Below, in pieces: positions 1 to 10,718 of a stretch of 64,000 bases of DNA. Source of the stretch: Phycomyces nitens (taxonomy: Eukaryota; Mucoromycota; Mucoromycetes; Mucorales; Phycomycetaceae); NCBI GenBank assembly GCA_022702545.1, contig JAHRBC010000001.1, forward strand, positions 7,874,001 through 7,938,000. The letters run 5' to 3'. Position numbers and translations under genes: made by a program. How positions within the stretch are numbered: position 1 is the first letter of the stretch; the number at the start of each line of letters is the position of its first letter. A model generated the notes under the pieces. It had not been told where the DNA came from and made no database searches. It was given only the letters and a program-made list of their open reading frames with translations.

Positions 1-660
1 TTTATCTTATAGCCTTCCGCCACTCACACAGTCTATTATATTGGTATTGTTATCAGTGTCATGGTAAAAAAGAACCTTTTGGTATCAAACTTTTTTTTTC
101 TCTAACGTTGTTTATTCTACTTGGGTCACCCCCATCACACCCTGTCCGTCTCTTCCATCATCTACAACTGGTTATCATAATGGTAATGCCATTTCTTGGT
201 CTATACTTTTCTATAATATTATTGTTATTCTCTCTTTTTATTTTATAGACATATTCCATTCACACGCCTATTATATGGTATGGTCATCAGTGGCATGGTA
301 AAAAATCGTGTCAAATAATTTTCCCCTTTAACGTTTCTTATTCTACTATAGACCGCCGCCATCAATCACCCCATCTGGCTCCCCCATCATCCTCAACTGT
401 TATCATAATGGTAATGCTGTCTCTTAGTCTTTCTACTTTCCACAACACTATTCTGATTCTCTCTTTTTATCTTATAGACCTCCTCTACTCAAACGGTCTA
501 TTATATGGTATCATCATTGGTGGCTTGGTAAAAACTCTTCGTGTCAAACTATTTTCTCCTTTAACGTTTCTTATTCTACTATAGACCGCCGCCATCACTG
601 TCCACCCCATCTGGTCCCTTCATCATCTACGACTGGTTATCAAAATGGTAATGCCTTTTC
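1..660 (+). repeat. Triplicated exon-intron module, about 230 bp period
   Basis: Three tandem units each contain exon a (about 50 bp, centred on CTATTATATGGT), an intron, exon b (about 60 bp, ending GGTTATCATAATG or close to it) and a second intron starting GTAATGCC. Exon a lies near 13-62, 247-297 and 480-530. Exon b lies near 127-181, 353-408 and 583-645. E1 has one such unit, at about 15590-15760. Confidence 0.75.
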
Positions 661-1098
661 TTGGTCTTTATCTCTTTCCATAATATTATTCTGGCTATTT
701 ACTAATATTGTTCTATACTCTTAATAAGAATCTATTGTTGGTCATCACGTAACATCCCTCTACTTAATTGTCAACTCTGTTTCTGGTATGTAAATCGATT
801 ATTCTATTACCCAATTCACCCATACTAATTTACGTTACCCCATCTCTAGTCAATCTAATCATACAAGATGCCATGCCATGCCGCACAACTCAGCCCCACT
901 TTGTCTGTTCTTATCCATCCCTTACAATGTAAGTACAAAATATCTCGCATCTTGAACAACACCCGCACTCTTGAATATATGTCACTAATATAACTTTTAT
1001 TGTATTAGAATACTGCCGCAACCACCCAAATTGCCGTCGGTCCCTATTTTCAGGTATTGTTCAGTAGTAAAGCACCCGATCCAAGTAGTATCAAGTAG
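1..1098 (+). CDS. Third-gene micro-exon locus of E0 (3' part)
   Basis: This is a partial gene of unknown function made of very short exons bounded by TAG/CAG acceptors and GTAA/GTATG donors. The last exon (1009-1098) is open and ends in TAG. Its 29-residue peptide (NTAATTQIA... to ...DPSSIK) closely matches the last exon of E1 (NTTATTQIA... to ...DPSNIK) and more loosely that of E2. Upstream, an exon ending at an AAT|GTAAGT donor (about 865-928) also matches E1. Before that, a two-exon module is repeated three times (1-660). One copy of the first exon reads DL..S.GLLYGIII, matching DL....SLLYGAII in E1. Conservation of peptides between copies argues for coding. Some repeat copies carry indels, so the full reading frame is unresolved and this copy may be decayed. 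Confidence 0.45.
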
Positions 1099-1622
1099 GC
1101 CGGTAGAAGCGGCAAGGATAAACAGTAATAGTATTAGAGCTTGTGTACAGAGCCATTCTATTCTTTCCAATAAACACAAATATAAACCATAAACCTAATA
1201 AGTACGGGGTATAAAACAATGGGGGGATCATTCTATGCTTGATTGCACAGTAATAGTATTTGATGATTGGTTAATTGCTTGAGGATATCCTTGATACCAT
1301 GGAGAAAGCCAGCTTCTCCCCAACTTTATTTGCTGTGTGTAATCGTCTTTTCAATTTATAAACACATAATCTATTACACTAAAAACATAGTTTTAAGCAC
1401 AAAAATCTGGTAAACACCAAAAATCTATATGCAGAAAAAGCTAACGAACCCTACTCTCCCAAAAGTTTTCAACTTTGCACCTGTATGAGATTCGACTTTG
1501 AGCCCAGGAGAAACCTTGCTTACTCCCATACTCGTAGTATTCTGTTCTCCCCTGAAAACCTAAACTTTTCCCCTATTTATTTCTGGTTATATACATGGTT
1601 TTACCCCACAGTTTTTGCAGTG

Positions 1623-3528
1623 CAATATCTGCAGGTATTAACACAGTGCCTGCTGCCCATTCGCTATTGCTGACCTCAATCTTATTTAGCTCTACTAATT
1701 GCTCTATTGCTATTCTCAACCACTGTTTAGAATCCTGAGGCACCCCATAAGCTGGACAGCTTTGGGGTCTCGCATTAGGCTTGAGACGAATTTCATATGG
1801 GGGGCAACTCAATTTATTAACTTCTGCCAACTTGGTGGCAAATACTCTAGGATGTTGTCCTAGCACCTCCACTATAGCCTGTCTTTGCACTTGAGGCAAG
1901 GCTGGATTTACATCAAATCCATTTGTGTCTACTTCTTTGGCCCCCTCCTTATTGATCTCTGTTTGTACCATGTACAGAGTGGCCTGAGAGCTCCCTTTAC
2001 TGGCTGGTAGAAATATTGGCCCAGACGTCACTGCGGGTACGGGGTGTGTGTTGGGGTACTCTACCACCTCCTCCAAGTACCTGATTACCTCGTCCATCTC
2101 TTCGGTCACCCCTCTCCTCGTCTTGATCTCCTCCAGCAATGATCCTGTTGGAGTTATCATTCCCACTGTAGTTCCCTCTTCCAGGACCAACTTGGTACCT
2201 CGGCCATTAGCCACAACTACTTGGGCTTTTCTGCTTGGGTGGAACACTGTTGGACACAATATCAAGCCTTGATACGAGTGGAACACTCCTGGTTCCAACA
2301 GACTTGTGGCCCCTACCATTGTGAACTGGTTTGTTCCGCACTGTACGGTCACACACTCTACCTGGTAAGGGCCCAACCTCAATTCCTCCGCCAACCTTAC
2401 TGCTGCTATGTTCTCTCCCACTGGTTGGACTCTTACTTGCAGTACTCTCTCCTGTTCTTCTTGCTCATTGTCGGCGTGCAGCCCTGTACCGTCATGGGTT
2501 GGGATTGTCACATATTCCGGTCCAGACCCATCCTTTCCTTCTTCAATCTCAAACTTCAATTGCTCGTTATATGGTTCCACGACCACCTTGGCCCCCTTGA
2601 GGAAATCTCTTCCTAGGATGAATGGCGATTCCGGGTGATTGCACACTAAAAAGTTGTGGATGACTTGCAGCCTTCTGGAGAACACCAACTCCACACCCTG
2701 TATCCATCCTTTGGCGTGCTCCACATGGCGTCCGCCAAAGTTCAGCTTTACATTGCTGTCTTCCATGCACAATTCCCATTTCAAAGATTGTATCAACAAG
2801 TATGGAATTAAGCTCACTGACGCTCCAGAATCGACCATTGCCTCACACAACTCGTCCCCAAGGACAATATGTATGGCCTGCAAAGATCCATGTTCCAGGT
2901 TGGCTTTCGATAAGTTGATAGTTGTTCCCTTTTCCACCAAGTTCACCATTCCTGTGGAGACTCTTGCCGTAGTAGCTCCAAACCCTAGACCTTCTTTCAG
3001 TTTCAACCGCAAGTCTGGCGAATGGTACATGAGTTGAGGTACAGAGATGGAGACTTCCATCTTCTTCAAAGCGCCTAGGATATCATACTCCTCTACAGAG
3101 CCATCTGCTCCTATTAACATTGGATGATGTTTACGAGCTTTCTCCAGGATTGATGGTTTTGGTAGCCCTAACTTGGCCGCTTCCTTGTCCAGCTCCTTTT
3201 TAACTTTTTTAGTTTTGCGGGCCTTTTCCAATTGGAGATGCCTCTTCTCCAGTTTTTCCTTCTCCAGTCTGAGCATCACTCTCTCTTCGGCTTCCTTTGC
3301 TACTTGGGTTTTTCTCGTGGCCATTTTGGTGTCCTCTTCCACTGTGGTGTAAACCGCTCTGATGGCATTTACCGGGTTATGATTAGTGTGGGCACCAGTC
3401 CCCGTTACTGGCGCCCTTGGTGAAAATCCTGGCGGTTTTCTTGGCGGTTTTCTTGACGCCCTCCTCCAGAGCTTCCTTCCGATCGACAACCATTGCGGGT
3501 GTGCCCTCCTTGTCCACACTGTCCGCAC
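1623..3528 (-). CDS. pol: Ty3/gypsy-type pol, protease plus start of RT, interrupted
   Basis: This is the polyprotein of a Ty3-type LTR retrotransposon. Residues about 65-130 are highly charged and probably coiled-coil. The aspartic protease follows, with a VDSGAS active site and a later FILGRDFL flap/hydrophobic motif. A linker leads to the beginning of reverse transcriptase (PPYEIRLKPNARP, then EWAAGTVLIPAD). The frame overlaps the end of gag by about 124 nt and lies in the -1 frame relative to it, so expression probably needs -1 frameshifting. At 1623 the RT is cut by element E0. The ORF runs on by chance to 1573 inside E0. The catalytic RT motif, RNase H and integrase are not in the window, so this copy cannot be autonomous as it stands. 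Confidence 0.85.
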
Positions 3529-4532
3529 ACATTGGGGCAGTACTTTGCTATGTGCCTAGGATCTTGACAATTATAGCACCCCTTTGGTTCTTTGCTCTGT
3601 CCTTGAGGTCTTCTCGGCTTAGGCTCTAAATGTTTTGGTTTCTCGTCAATGACCGAGGTCAATATTTTGACCAATCTTTCCTCTTGAGCTCGCCCTTGTT
3701 CCTCATTGAGAGATATCCTTGCTGCACTAGTGTTGGCTAATCCGTTCATGGCCCCAATGGCATAGATGGAAGGAGAGATGCCTGGGGCCCAACTGGAACC
3801 ATAGGGTTGGCTCGCATTCGCCATTCCCATGTTGCCCATACCGTTGTGGCTACCTACAAGGGGTTGGTCCATGGTAGCCCCAAGTTGCGCTTGATAATCC
3901 AATCTTTGCACTACCTCTTGCAGCTCGGCCAACTCCTTGATGGGGATCATGGCAATCATTGCCTGGTAGTGGGGAATGAGCCCATTGATTATCCATCCTA
4001 TGGCTTCGAGTTTGGCTTTGGTGGTCTTAGGCTGGAATCTTCTTAAGAGCCGAATCTTATCTGTCATGTAGGCTCCTGCCGTCTCTTGCTGACCTTGAGT
4101 ACGACGTTGGTATGCTTGGGCCAACGTGATGTATTTTGCGGGGGACAAGAACCGGGCCACTAATTTACTTGTGAAACTCTGGGGTTTGATTCCCTCGAAC
4201 GGGGTGTCCTTCCAGTCTTGCTCTTGGTACCATTCTTGAGCGGTTCCTACTAGTACGACTGCGGCAGCCTTGATCTTTGATTTGTCGTTCTTGGCCATTT
4301 GAAATAAAGGCATTTGACGCAACACTGTGAGGAACTTGTATACGTTTTCATCGTATGCGTTGTCTGAGAACAGTGTTCCTTGACCTCCACTTGGGTGCCA
4401 GAAGGGTCCAGGTCCTTGGCCATATACGCCTTGCATGGGATATTGAGGAGGATATCCAAACTGTGCAACGCTGTTCCAGTACACTTGCATAGGGTTTTGG
4501 CCCGATTGCTTTTGCTTTCCATCGAACGACAT
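3405..4532 (-). CDS. gag: Ty3/gypsy-type gag with CCHC zinc knuckles
   Basis: This 375-residue Gag forms the retrotransposon particle and binds RNA. The middle carries a retrotransposon-gag capsid region (around AAAVVLVGTAQEWY, then SFTSKLVARFLSPAKY). The C-terminal third has a CCHC knuckle (CYNCQDPRHIAKYC) followed by a second cysteine/histidine cluster (CGQCGQGGHTRNGC). The tail is rich in Gln, Arg and Gly. The start at 4532 follows a leader of 157 bp (4533-4689) after the LTR. The reading frame is intact even though pol is interrupted, which suggests a recent element. Confidence 0.88.
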   Translation of the reverse strand: MSFDGKQKQSGQNPMQVYWNSVAQFGYPPQYPMQGVYGQGPGPFWHPSGGQGTLFSDNAYDENVYKFLTVLRQMPLFQMAKNDKSKIKAAAVVLVGTAQEWYQEQDWKDTPFEGIKPQSFTSKLVARFLSPAKYITLAQAYQRRTQGQQETAGAYMTDKIRLLRRFQPKTTKAKLEAIGWIINGLIPHYQAMIAMIPIKELAELQEVVQRLDYQAQLGATMDQPLVGSHNGMGNMGMANASQPYGSSWAPGISPSIYAIGAMNGLANTSAARISLNEEQGRAQEERLVKILTSVIDEKPKHLEPKPRRPQGQSKEPKGCYNCQDPRHIAKYCPNVCGQCGQGGHTRNGCRSEGSSGGGRQENRQENRQDFHQGRQ

Positions 4533-4689
4533 GGTTTTAATACTTAGGGGCTTTGTAGGTTATTTGGATGTATTTTAATAATGGGGTTGTTTGTAATTGC
4601 CCAGCTTCTCCACCATGTGATATTGGGATGTTTGGCTGATCTTTTATTACGGTGCGATGTGAACGATGGGTTCTTCGAAGTAGAAGAGA

Positions 4690-5548
4690 TGTTACACGCA
4701 CGGATTTGAGAGGGGAGTGAGAGAGAGGCAACAGGTGATAGTTATTGATAAAGAATAGAAGATTGTAGACAAAGAGGGTCTCTAAACAACACAGACAATA
4801 CTAGATGACCAGAGCGACCTATGTCCTCTGCAACAAATACAGACTTATTGAGGGAAGAGAGTTGTTTTATTCATTTTGCTTGTGTGAGGTTAATAAGATC
4901 AGGGCCTCAGTAGTACTACTAACTACTGCTTGTACCCAATTTACACTCCAAACCCAGCCTCTCCACGCCAGACCGAGCTGTCTGTTGATCCAACCCGGAC
5001 AACATCACAAATGAGTCATTTGTTAGGAAAAACGAGAGGATAGTAAAATAATAATATGAATTTGAAATAAGGAGAATAAAGAAGAAAGGAAAATAGTAAA
5101 ACAAGAGATGAATAGTACGGATCTGCGAATCAGAGAGAAAGAAACGAGATATTGGTTGGCAATCTCCAATGAATGGCAAAAGAGAAAATATAAAGAAGTG
5201 GTTGTTTAAATGTTATAGATGTGAACAGAAGGTTGAGGTGAGAAAGGTAAATGCAAGTTTGTACAGAGAATGAGGTAGAAACATTACTTGCAACTTTTCA
5301 TGCATGGGCATACACAAATAAAGTTTGGCAAGAAAATGTGAAAGGCTTACCGACCTCACCAACTGCCCAAGGCATTAATTTCCAATGTTACGTGCTCCGT
5401 GACTTAGGCTAGGCTTTCCATGCCAGCCTCCCACCTTCCGACCACGTGGACCAGACCAAGCTCCTGGACCCTTAGGCCGGACTGGCCAGACTGGCCAGAC
5501 CAAGGCAAGATTTGGGGCTCTGGTGATCACTTCACCACAACTGTGTCA
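4690..5548 (-). mobile_element. 5' LTR of the Ty3-type element (about 859 bp)
   Basis: On the minus strand this LTR starts TGACACAGTTGTGG at 5548 and ends ...GTGCGTGTAACA at 4690, just before the gag leader. Its outer end is of the same type as the solo LTRs that follow (CGTGTCA-type end, then a 4-bp spacer caca at 5549-5552), which links the solo LTR arrays to a Ty3-type gag-pol element. The inner boundary is judged from the TG...CA rule and from the position of gag. No clear tRNA-complementary primer site was seen. Confidence 0.65.
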
Positions 5549-5552
5549 CACA

Positions 5553-5909
5553 TGACGCGTGATGTGTGTATACGGTTGTATATAGTGACAAACAATGGCA
5601 AATAATAAAATGATAATAAAATAATGAAGAATGACTAACGAAACTCAACAGTATAATCCCAAAATGTAACCAGGAAAAATATCACTGCTCTTCAGAGATT
5701 GAAAAGTACAAATACAATAAAATAGCACCGGTATTAAACCCAACAAAATATCCCTTTTATTGATTGAAAACTGAATGTCTTTTATAGACATTCAGAATCG
5801 AAAAAGAATAACCAAAAATAATAAAATAAATGGATATAATTGTGCCATTGCAGTCAAGGTAAAACAAAGAATAAAGAAATAAATGGATAAAATGATGCAA
5901 TTCTAGACA
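5553..5909 (-). mobile_element. LTR type X, left fragment
   Basis: It begins TGACGCGTGATGTGTGTATA like the complete X LTRs at 24575, 39502-40253 and 53961, but stops after TTCTAGACA where CACTAC element A begins. The missing remainder is not found on the far side of element A. Confidence 0.75.
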
Positions 5910-7726
5910 CACTACGGCAGAAAAAACGGTAGCTAACTACCGTTTTGGTAGCATTACTACTGTTTTTTCCCACCAAAAAAAAAACGGTAGTAAAGACTCT
6001 GTATAAGGCGATTTTGGTAGCTGTTACCATTTTTTTAGTGCGAAAAAAAAGGGTAGTTATGAGGCAGGAATAGGCACAGCTACCGTTTTTTTTATCCAAC
6101 CAAAATTGTTTCTTTATATACTATAGCCTCTCTTTTATATTACTTTATATACTAGCACCCATTCTTTTTTTACTGTCATTTATTTGAAATAATGGTTTAT
6201 TTTTTATTATAATTTCGATTTATTTCAAATAATATTAAAATATATATAATAATAATATAGAAACATATCAAAAGCAAATACTATTTAATATTATAAAACG
6301 TATATGGTACAAACCTTTTACTCAAGCTATACACGATGCCAACAACATGTTGTTATGACTTGGATGGCCTTTGGTTTTCACTGATTGCTATAAAAATATT
6401 GTGGTCAGACAATGAAGCAATCAAATAAACCGAGCTTATTATTTTGGATAGCATACCAGTATACATTGTGCTTGTCAATCAGCGTGCCAAGCATCTTGTT
6501 ATGGATCACTGTCATGACTTGGATAGCACCTTTGGTCTTCATCGATTGCTATAAAAATATTGTGGTCAGAGAATGAAGCAATCAAATAAACCGAATATAT
6601 TGTTTTGGGTAGCATACCAGTATATATTGTGCTTGTTAATCAGCGTGTTGAGCATCTTGTTGTGAATCACTGTCATGACTTGGAAGGCCTTTGGTCTTCA
6701 TCAATTGCTATAAAGATATCGTGGTCAGAGAATGAAGCAATCAAATAAACCGAGCATATTGTTTTGGATAGCATACCAGTATATATTGTGCTTGTTAATC
6801 GGTATACCAAGCATCTCTTGAATTAATGCCACTATATGAAACGTACAGATGTAAATACTAGATGCAGTAGAAGGAGAATAGAGAATGCGCAATATGATTA
6901 ATTAAAGAGTGTAAACATATTATAATATTCTTACCATAGAAAATATATTGCTGTAAAGTCAGCTCATAAGATTTAAAACTAATTCGAATATAATGGTAGT
7001 TGGCAGAATGAGTACATCATTAAGAAAACAATATGCATATTCTACAGAGATTCCCAGGTGGGGAGGTGGGGAACAACAAACTTTGGTGTAATATAGCTGT
7101 AAAAAATTTTCACCTTTTTTTAGTATCTGAAAAATTATGAGATGAGTGTTTCATTCCTTGATTAAAGATAGCAGACTTGAAGATGTGGTATACAAGATTC
7201 CAATCGGATGTTTATGCCATTGACAACCTTACATAAGGGAGGGTCATTTAGTTTTACTTCAAAAAAGTAGAGCAAAGCAAAGAAAAGAAATACAAACTAA
7301 CCTCGGCATAATACAGCTATAAAAAAAATTTCATTTTTTTTTGGTGTTTGAAAAAGGGCGAGATGTGTGTTTCATTCCTAGATTAAAAACAACAGAGCTG
7401 AAGATGTGGTATACAAGATGCCAATCGGGCATTTATTAAGGTGGCAATCTTACGTGATGGAGAGTTATTTGATTTTATTTCAAAGGAGAGGACCAAAGCA
7501 AAGATAAAACAGCTAAAGGAAAAGAGGAAAAGAAAAAGTGCGCTAAAACATATACTAAAAATATGAGAGAACCAATAAGAGCAGCCTAAAGAATATTAAA
7601 GACTTAGTCTGTTTCTCTTAGATGAAGGCTCATTGCTCATTCCTAGTGGTGTAAACCTATATCAAACAGTAGAAATATTATATTAATATTAAATTGAGAA
7701 TAGATGAGCAACAAAAAAGCTCTAAC
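5910..7726. other. Non-coding left part of CACTAC element A
   Basis: There is no ORF of note. It contains sub-terminal GGTAG/CTACC repeats (to about 6100), a triplicated 159-bp unit (6337-6815) and AT-rich DNA with A-tracts. It may hold decayed 5' exons of the minus-strand gene whose last exons lie at 7727-8030. Confidence 0.5.
6337..6815. repeat. Tandem 159-bp repeat, three units
   Basis: Three units begin near the phrase ATGACTTGGA (about 6356, 6514, 6674). Each contains GCTATAAA.ATAT.GTGGTCAGA and GGATAGCATACCAGTATA. Elements B and C carry a single unit at the matching place (21255-21400 and 50440-50590), so copy number differs between otherwise near-identical elements. Confidence 0.75.
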
Positions 7727-8030
7727 TTATAGTACATCTGTCATGATTGGGGATTCAGCCTCGTCATCTGTTTGAAATACCTCATCTTCTGAAAGAAAAG
7801 AACTGCTTGCTCTTTCCTGCTATAACATAATAAAAATATTGTATTAATTATAATGTATATTCAAATGTTTGTTAATTAATAAACTTGCCTGGCTGTTCTC
7901 TGCTATTTTTCTCTTATGAGTCTGGTTTGCACTCTTAAAGGTGTCTTGAAGAAGATTCTTGGCACACCACATTCTTTTGCACTTGTAAATGTGGAGTGTT
8001 ATTGTCCTAGCCGTGCCTCACTGGCCACAA
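7727..8030 (-). pseudogene. Last two exons of a minus-strand gene in CACTAC element A
   Basis: The last exon (7819-7727, 31 codons including stop) encodes an acidic tail (SSSFLSEDEVFQTDDEAES). It joins in frame, across a 69-nt intron with a GCAAGT donor and TATAG acceptor, to an upstream basic segment (KSANQTHKRKIAENSQ, ending at 7889). The upstream limit near 8030 is uncertain. The same exons occur in B (last exon about 22311-22403) and C (about 51495-51587). By position it could be the equivalent of the accessory gene of the CACTG elements, but there is no clear sequence match. Confidence 0.4.
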
Positions 8031-8124
8031 TCATTGATGACAGGTACGTTGATTTTGTCATCATTGACCAAGAAGTGTCTTTGCTGCTGTTGCTATTATT
8101 AGTCAAATAATCTCTTACCTACCC

Positions 8125-9002
8125 ATGGAAAAAGTAATTAGAGTATACTCCAAGCTTATCACGTCAAACTTGAAGGGTGGTAGAAATGCCAGTTTGCTTG
8201 TTGAGCGCTTTGCTGTTCATAGCTTTGTCAGTTCAGCAAACAGCTCTCAGAATTATCCCAGTACAAGTCAGCCGTCCACATATAATGAAGCAAGTTTCTT
8301 GGATCTTCCAGATGGTGTAAGTGCTGCCCAGCTATGGGAGCCATTCAACTGACATGCCAGCTTGAATGATGATGACTTGGAAGGTGTTAGCAGCCCTGTT
8401 GTCAAGAATATTTTGGCAAAGTACTATGTGCGAAACAGTGGTATGAACAGTATTGAACTTGATGACCCGACAATTGTTGTTGCTTCTCGTCTTTGGAAAA
8501 ATTCAACCATACATTCTTCATGTATGTACCGAAGAATAAAAAACGAGACCAGACGTGGCAATCATCATGTGATGTTCACCTGTCCATACAGAAAGTGAGT
8601 ATTGGTATTAGTCAAAATACAAAATAGAGATCACTCACATTTTTTATATTTTTATCTAGCCGTCGCAATATAACTATTCAAAGCTGGTTTGTTGGCACTG
8701 TGGAATTTTATTTTGAGCATAAAGAGGTTGATGGCACACCGCACTTTCTGGAGTTCGTTGAAGTGATGAAAGAGCATGGTACAGCAGCCCATGACTCATC
8801 TGTGCCAATCGTAATATGGCGGTCACACAGCTCAACTGGACAAACAACCCAGCAAAAATATGCTGTTAATGTGGATGACATTCAGCATCAAGTTGGGCTC
8901 ATCCAGTACCCTCCGAGTAGTAATCAGTTCTTTATCATTGCACCATATTACATGTTTAATGACAATCTGCGTGTGACTGTGGGGAACCTTGCCACTTTAT
9001 AA
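8125..9002 (+). pseudogene. C-terminal part of a tnp2-like CACTA transposase (element A)
   Basis: There are two exons, 8125-8594 and 8660-9002, joined by a 65-nt GTGAGT...CTAG intron (phase 2). The first includes a TGA at 8350-8352 that all three element copies share. The product ends with a small domain (WFVGTVEFYFEHKEVDGT..., then VDDIQHQVGLIQYP...). Its layout resembles the C-terminus of the CACTG transposases (G.IQYLF.H, then a FAFV.W block, then a hydrophobic end), so I infer a remnant of a related transposase. The DDE core is absent. The shared stop means either a common defective ancestor or an unrecognised intron. Confidence 0.5.
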
Positions 9003-9417
9003 AAATTTTCTTTTTCTTTTTTCTTTCCTTATAAATATCAATACCAAATAAAATAAAATAAAATAAAATGGCTAATAATGTCAAAAATAAAAAAATTGTT
9101 TCAAAAAAACGGTAGCATAACTACCGTTTTGTTCACACAGGCGAAAAATTATTTTTCTCAAAAATGCGCAACATCTTTAACACCAAATAAAATGCTCATT
9201 TCAATAAACAACGTTGCCTAAAAACTTACAAGCCCTTTATATGGTGCTACAACTACCTCATTGCCAGATGAAAAGACATTTCATGCAACTTTTATGAATC
9301 GGGATCAATGACATTACCTTTCAACCACAATCTGCGGAGATAAAGTGCTCTAAAATCATAAAAAATGGTAGTTATGCTACCGTTTTTGGCACAGCTACTG
9401 GTCCTTCCGCCGTAGTG

Positions 9418-9961
9418 AAAATGGGATATACAGTGAAGGTGATAATATAAAAATGGAGAATAAATATGATAAGAAAAAATGAAATATGAAAATGTGCAAA
9501 GATAATGTAGATATGAAGTATGAAGATATGGATAACAGTAATATGATAAAGTGAGCAGTGTGAGAGAAAGATAGAGATATGAAGGGGTATGAATAAAATG
9601 AAGTGCAGATGTGCGAGAGGGTGTAAAGAGGTAGATAACATGAAGATAAAGATAAGTGCACACAGACAGCAATGTGGGGAGAAAGGAAGGGAAGATAGAT
9701 GACAAAAATAGTGTACAATGGATAAATATGGAAATGGATAAGAGGGGTTTGAAATGAGAGTGAGGGTGACAAATATGGAAAATCAAAGAAGTGTGGAAAA
9801 AGGGGAGATATGAGAAATAAGGTGACTTGCAAATGGAGAAAGGTGATGTTGCCAAGTTGATCAGGATGCTACGTCACACTTTCTAGCAGAGAAAGCCTTG
9901 GAAAAGTCACGTGAAATGGAGAGAAGTGGGCGAAGCTAGAAACCCTACAACACCCGTGTCA
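9418..9961 (-). mobile_element. LTR type Y, right fragment
   Basis: It matches the tRNA-proximal 540 bp of the complete Y LTR at 25260-26451 (starting within the AAAATGGGATATACAGTG phrase) and ends ...CTACAACACCCGTGTCA. It follows CACTAC element A directly. Long minus-strand ORFs here are low-complexity readings of the repetitive LTR. Confidence 0.75.
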
Positions 9962-10718
9962 CACATGACGCGTGTTGAGTTTGGTTGTGTAGCATAAACT
10001 GGTCAAGAAGGTTTACAGACAGTTAAAGGCTAGTTGATTTCACTCGGGACAATCAACGGACAGAAATCGGTATAAGAACAGACAGAAAAACGGACAGCAA
10101 CGGACCAAAAATATGAACAATGGACAATGGAACCAACAGTGAGACAGAGATCTTATAACTTTAATGGAAAACAGCCTTGTATTTCACTCAGGACAATACA
10201 AGCTTGAATTGGGTTCAAAAGAAAATAATCGGAAAACTGAATGAATTTTTATTGATAGAGATATTGCTCTTCTTTTATACAAAACTATTGAATAATTCTT
10301 CTTACTAATTATGTTATTCAAATGTCATTCCAATTGTAGCTAAAGATAAAAGAGATTATATGAACAAATCAGGAAAGGTATCAATGAACAAGAAGTATAA
10401 AATATGGGGGGTAAGCTGGAAAGAATTATTGAAGTGTAAACAATAGAATGAGTAAAGGTAAAAATGTCAGGGTAAACACTGGGAAAACGGTCCTGAAGTA
10501 CAATGATAAGAAGTAACCTTTTAACCTATGCAAAACTGGAGTGATTTTGTATCTCAGAAAGTTTTTCATATTCAGGTTAAAGATAAAGCTTTACTCTATC
10601 TTATTGGCTTAGACACAATAGACATATGAATATCAATTTGTAAGATTATAAAGTTGTTGAGAATAAAGTAAATGTAACACTTGTTTCCTTATTATCTTAA
10701 TATTCAAAAGCATACAAT

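Larger units (their letters stand above)
1..1622 (+). mobile_element. CACTG DNA transposon E0, right part
   Basis: This is the right-hand part of a CACTG-ended transposon that begins outside the window. Its right terminus reads ...GTTTTTGCAGTG at 1622, which matches the ends of E2 and E4, and the Ty3 pol reading frame resumes immediately at 1623. The content (micro-exons followed by about 520 bp of non-coding terminal sequence, 1099-1622) is colinear with 15400-16731 of element E1. Its left end and any target duplication cannot be seen. Confidence 0.8.
5910..9417 (+). mobile_element. CACTAC-ended element A (3508 bp)
   Basis: The termini are CACTACGGCAGAAAAAACGG on the left and ...CCTTCCGCCGTAGTG on the right, inverted repeats typical of the CACTA superfamily. 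Sub-terminal DNA at both ends is packed with GGTAG/CTACC motifs in both orientations (5925-6100, 9108-9125, 9365-9400). Two near-identical copies occur at 20821 and 50002. It encodes only part of a transposase, so it is probably non-autonomous. The left flank is LTR type X and the right flank is LTR type Y, with no target duplication. Confidence 0.85.

Noticed and set aside
1..660. CRISPR-like array
   Set aside because: Units are about 230 bp with intron-like borders and imperfect repeats; there are no short identical repeats with unique spacers, and the genome is eukaryotic.
9292..9855. Long overlapping minus-strand ORFs rich in Ser, Phe, Tyr, His, Leu
   Set aside because: All lie in repetitive LTR Y and recur wherever Y recurs (25748-26345, 40363-40766). 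Several frames are open at once, which is typical of low-complexity purine-rich DNA rather than a gene.
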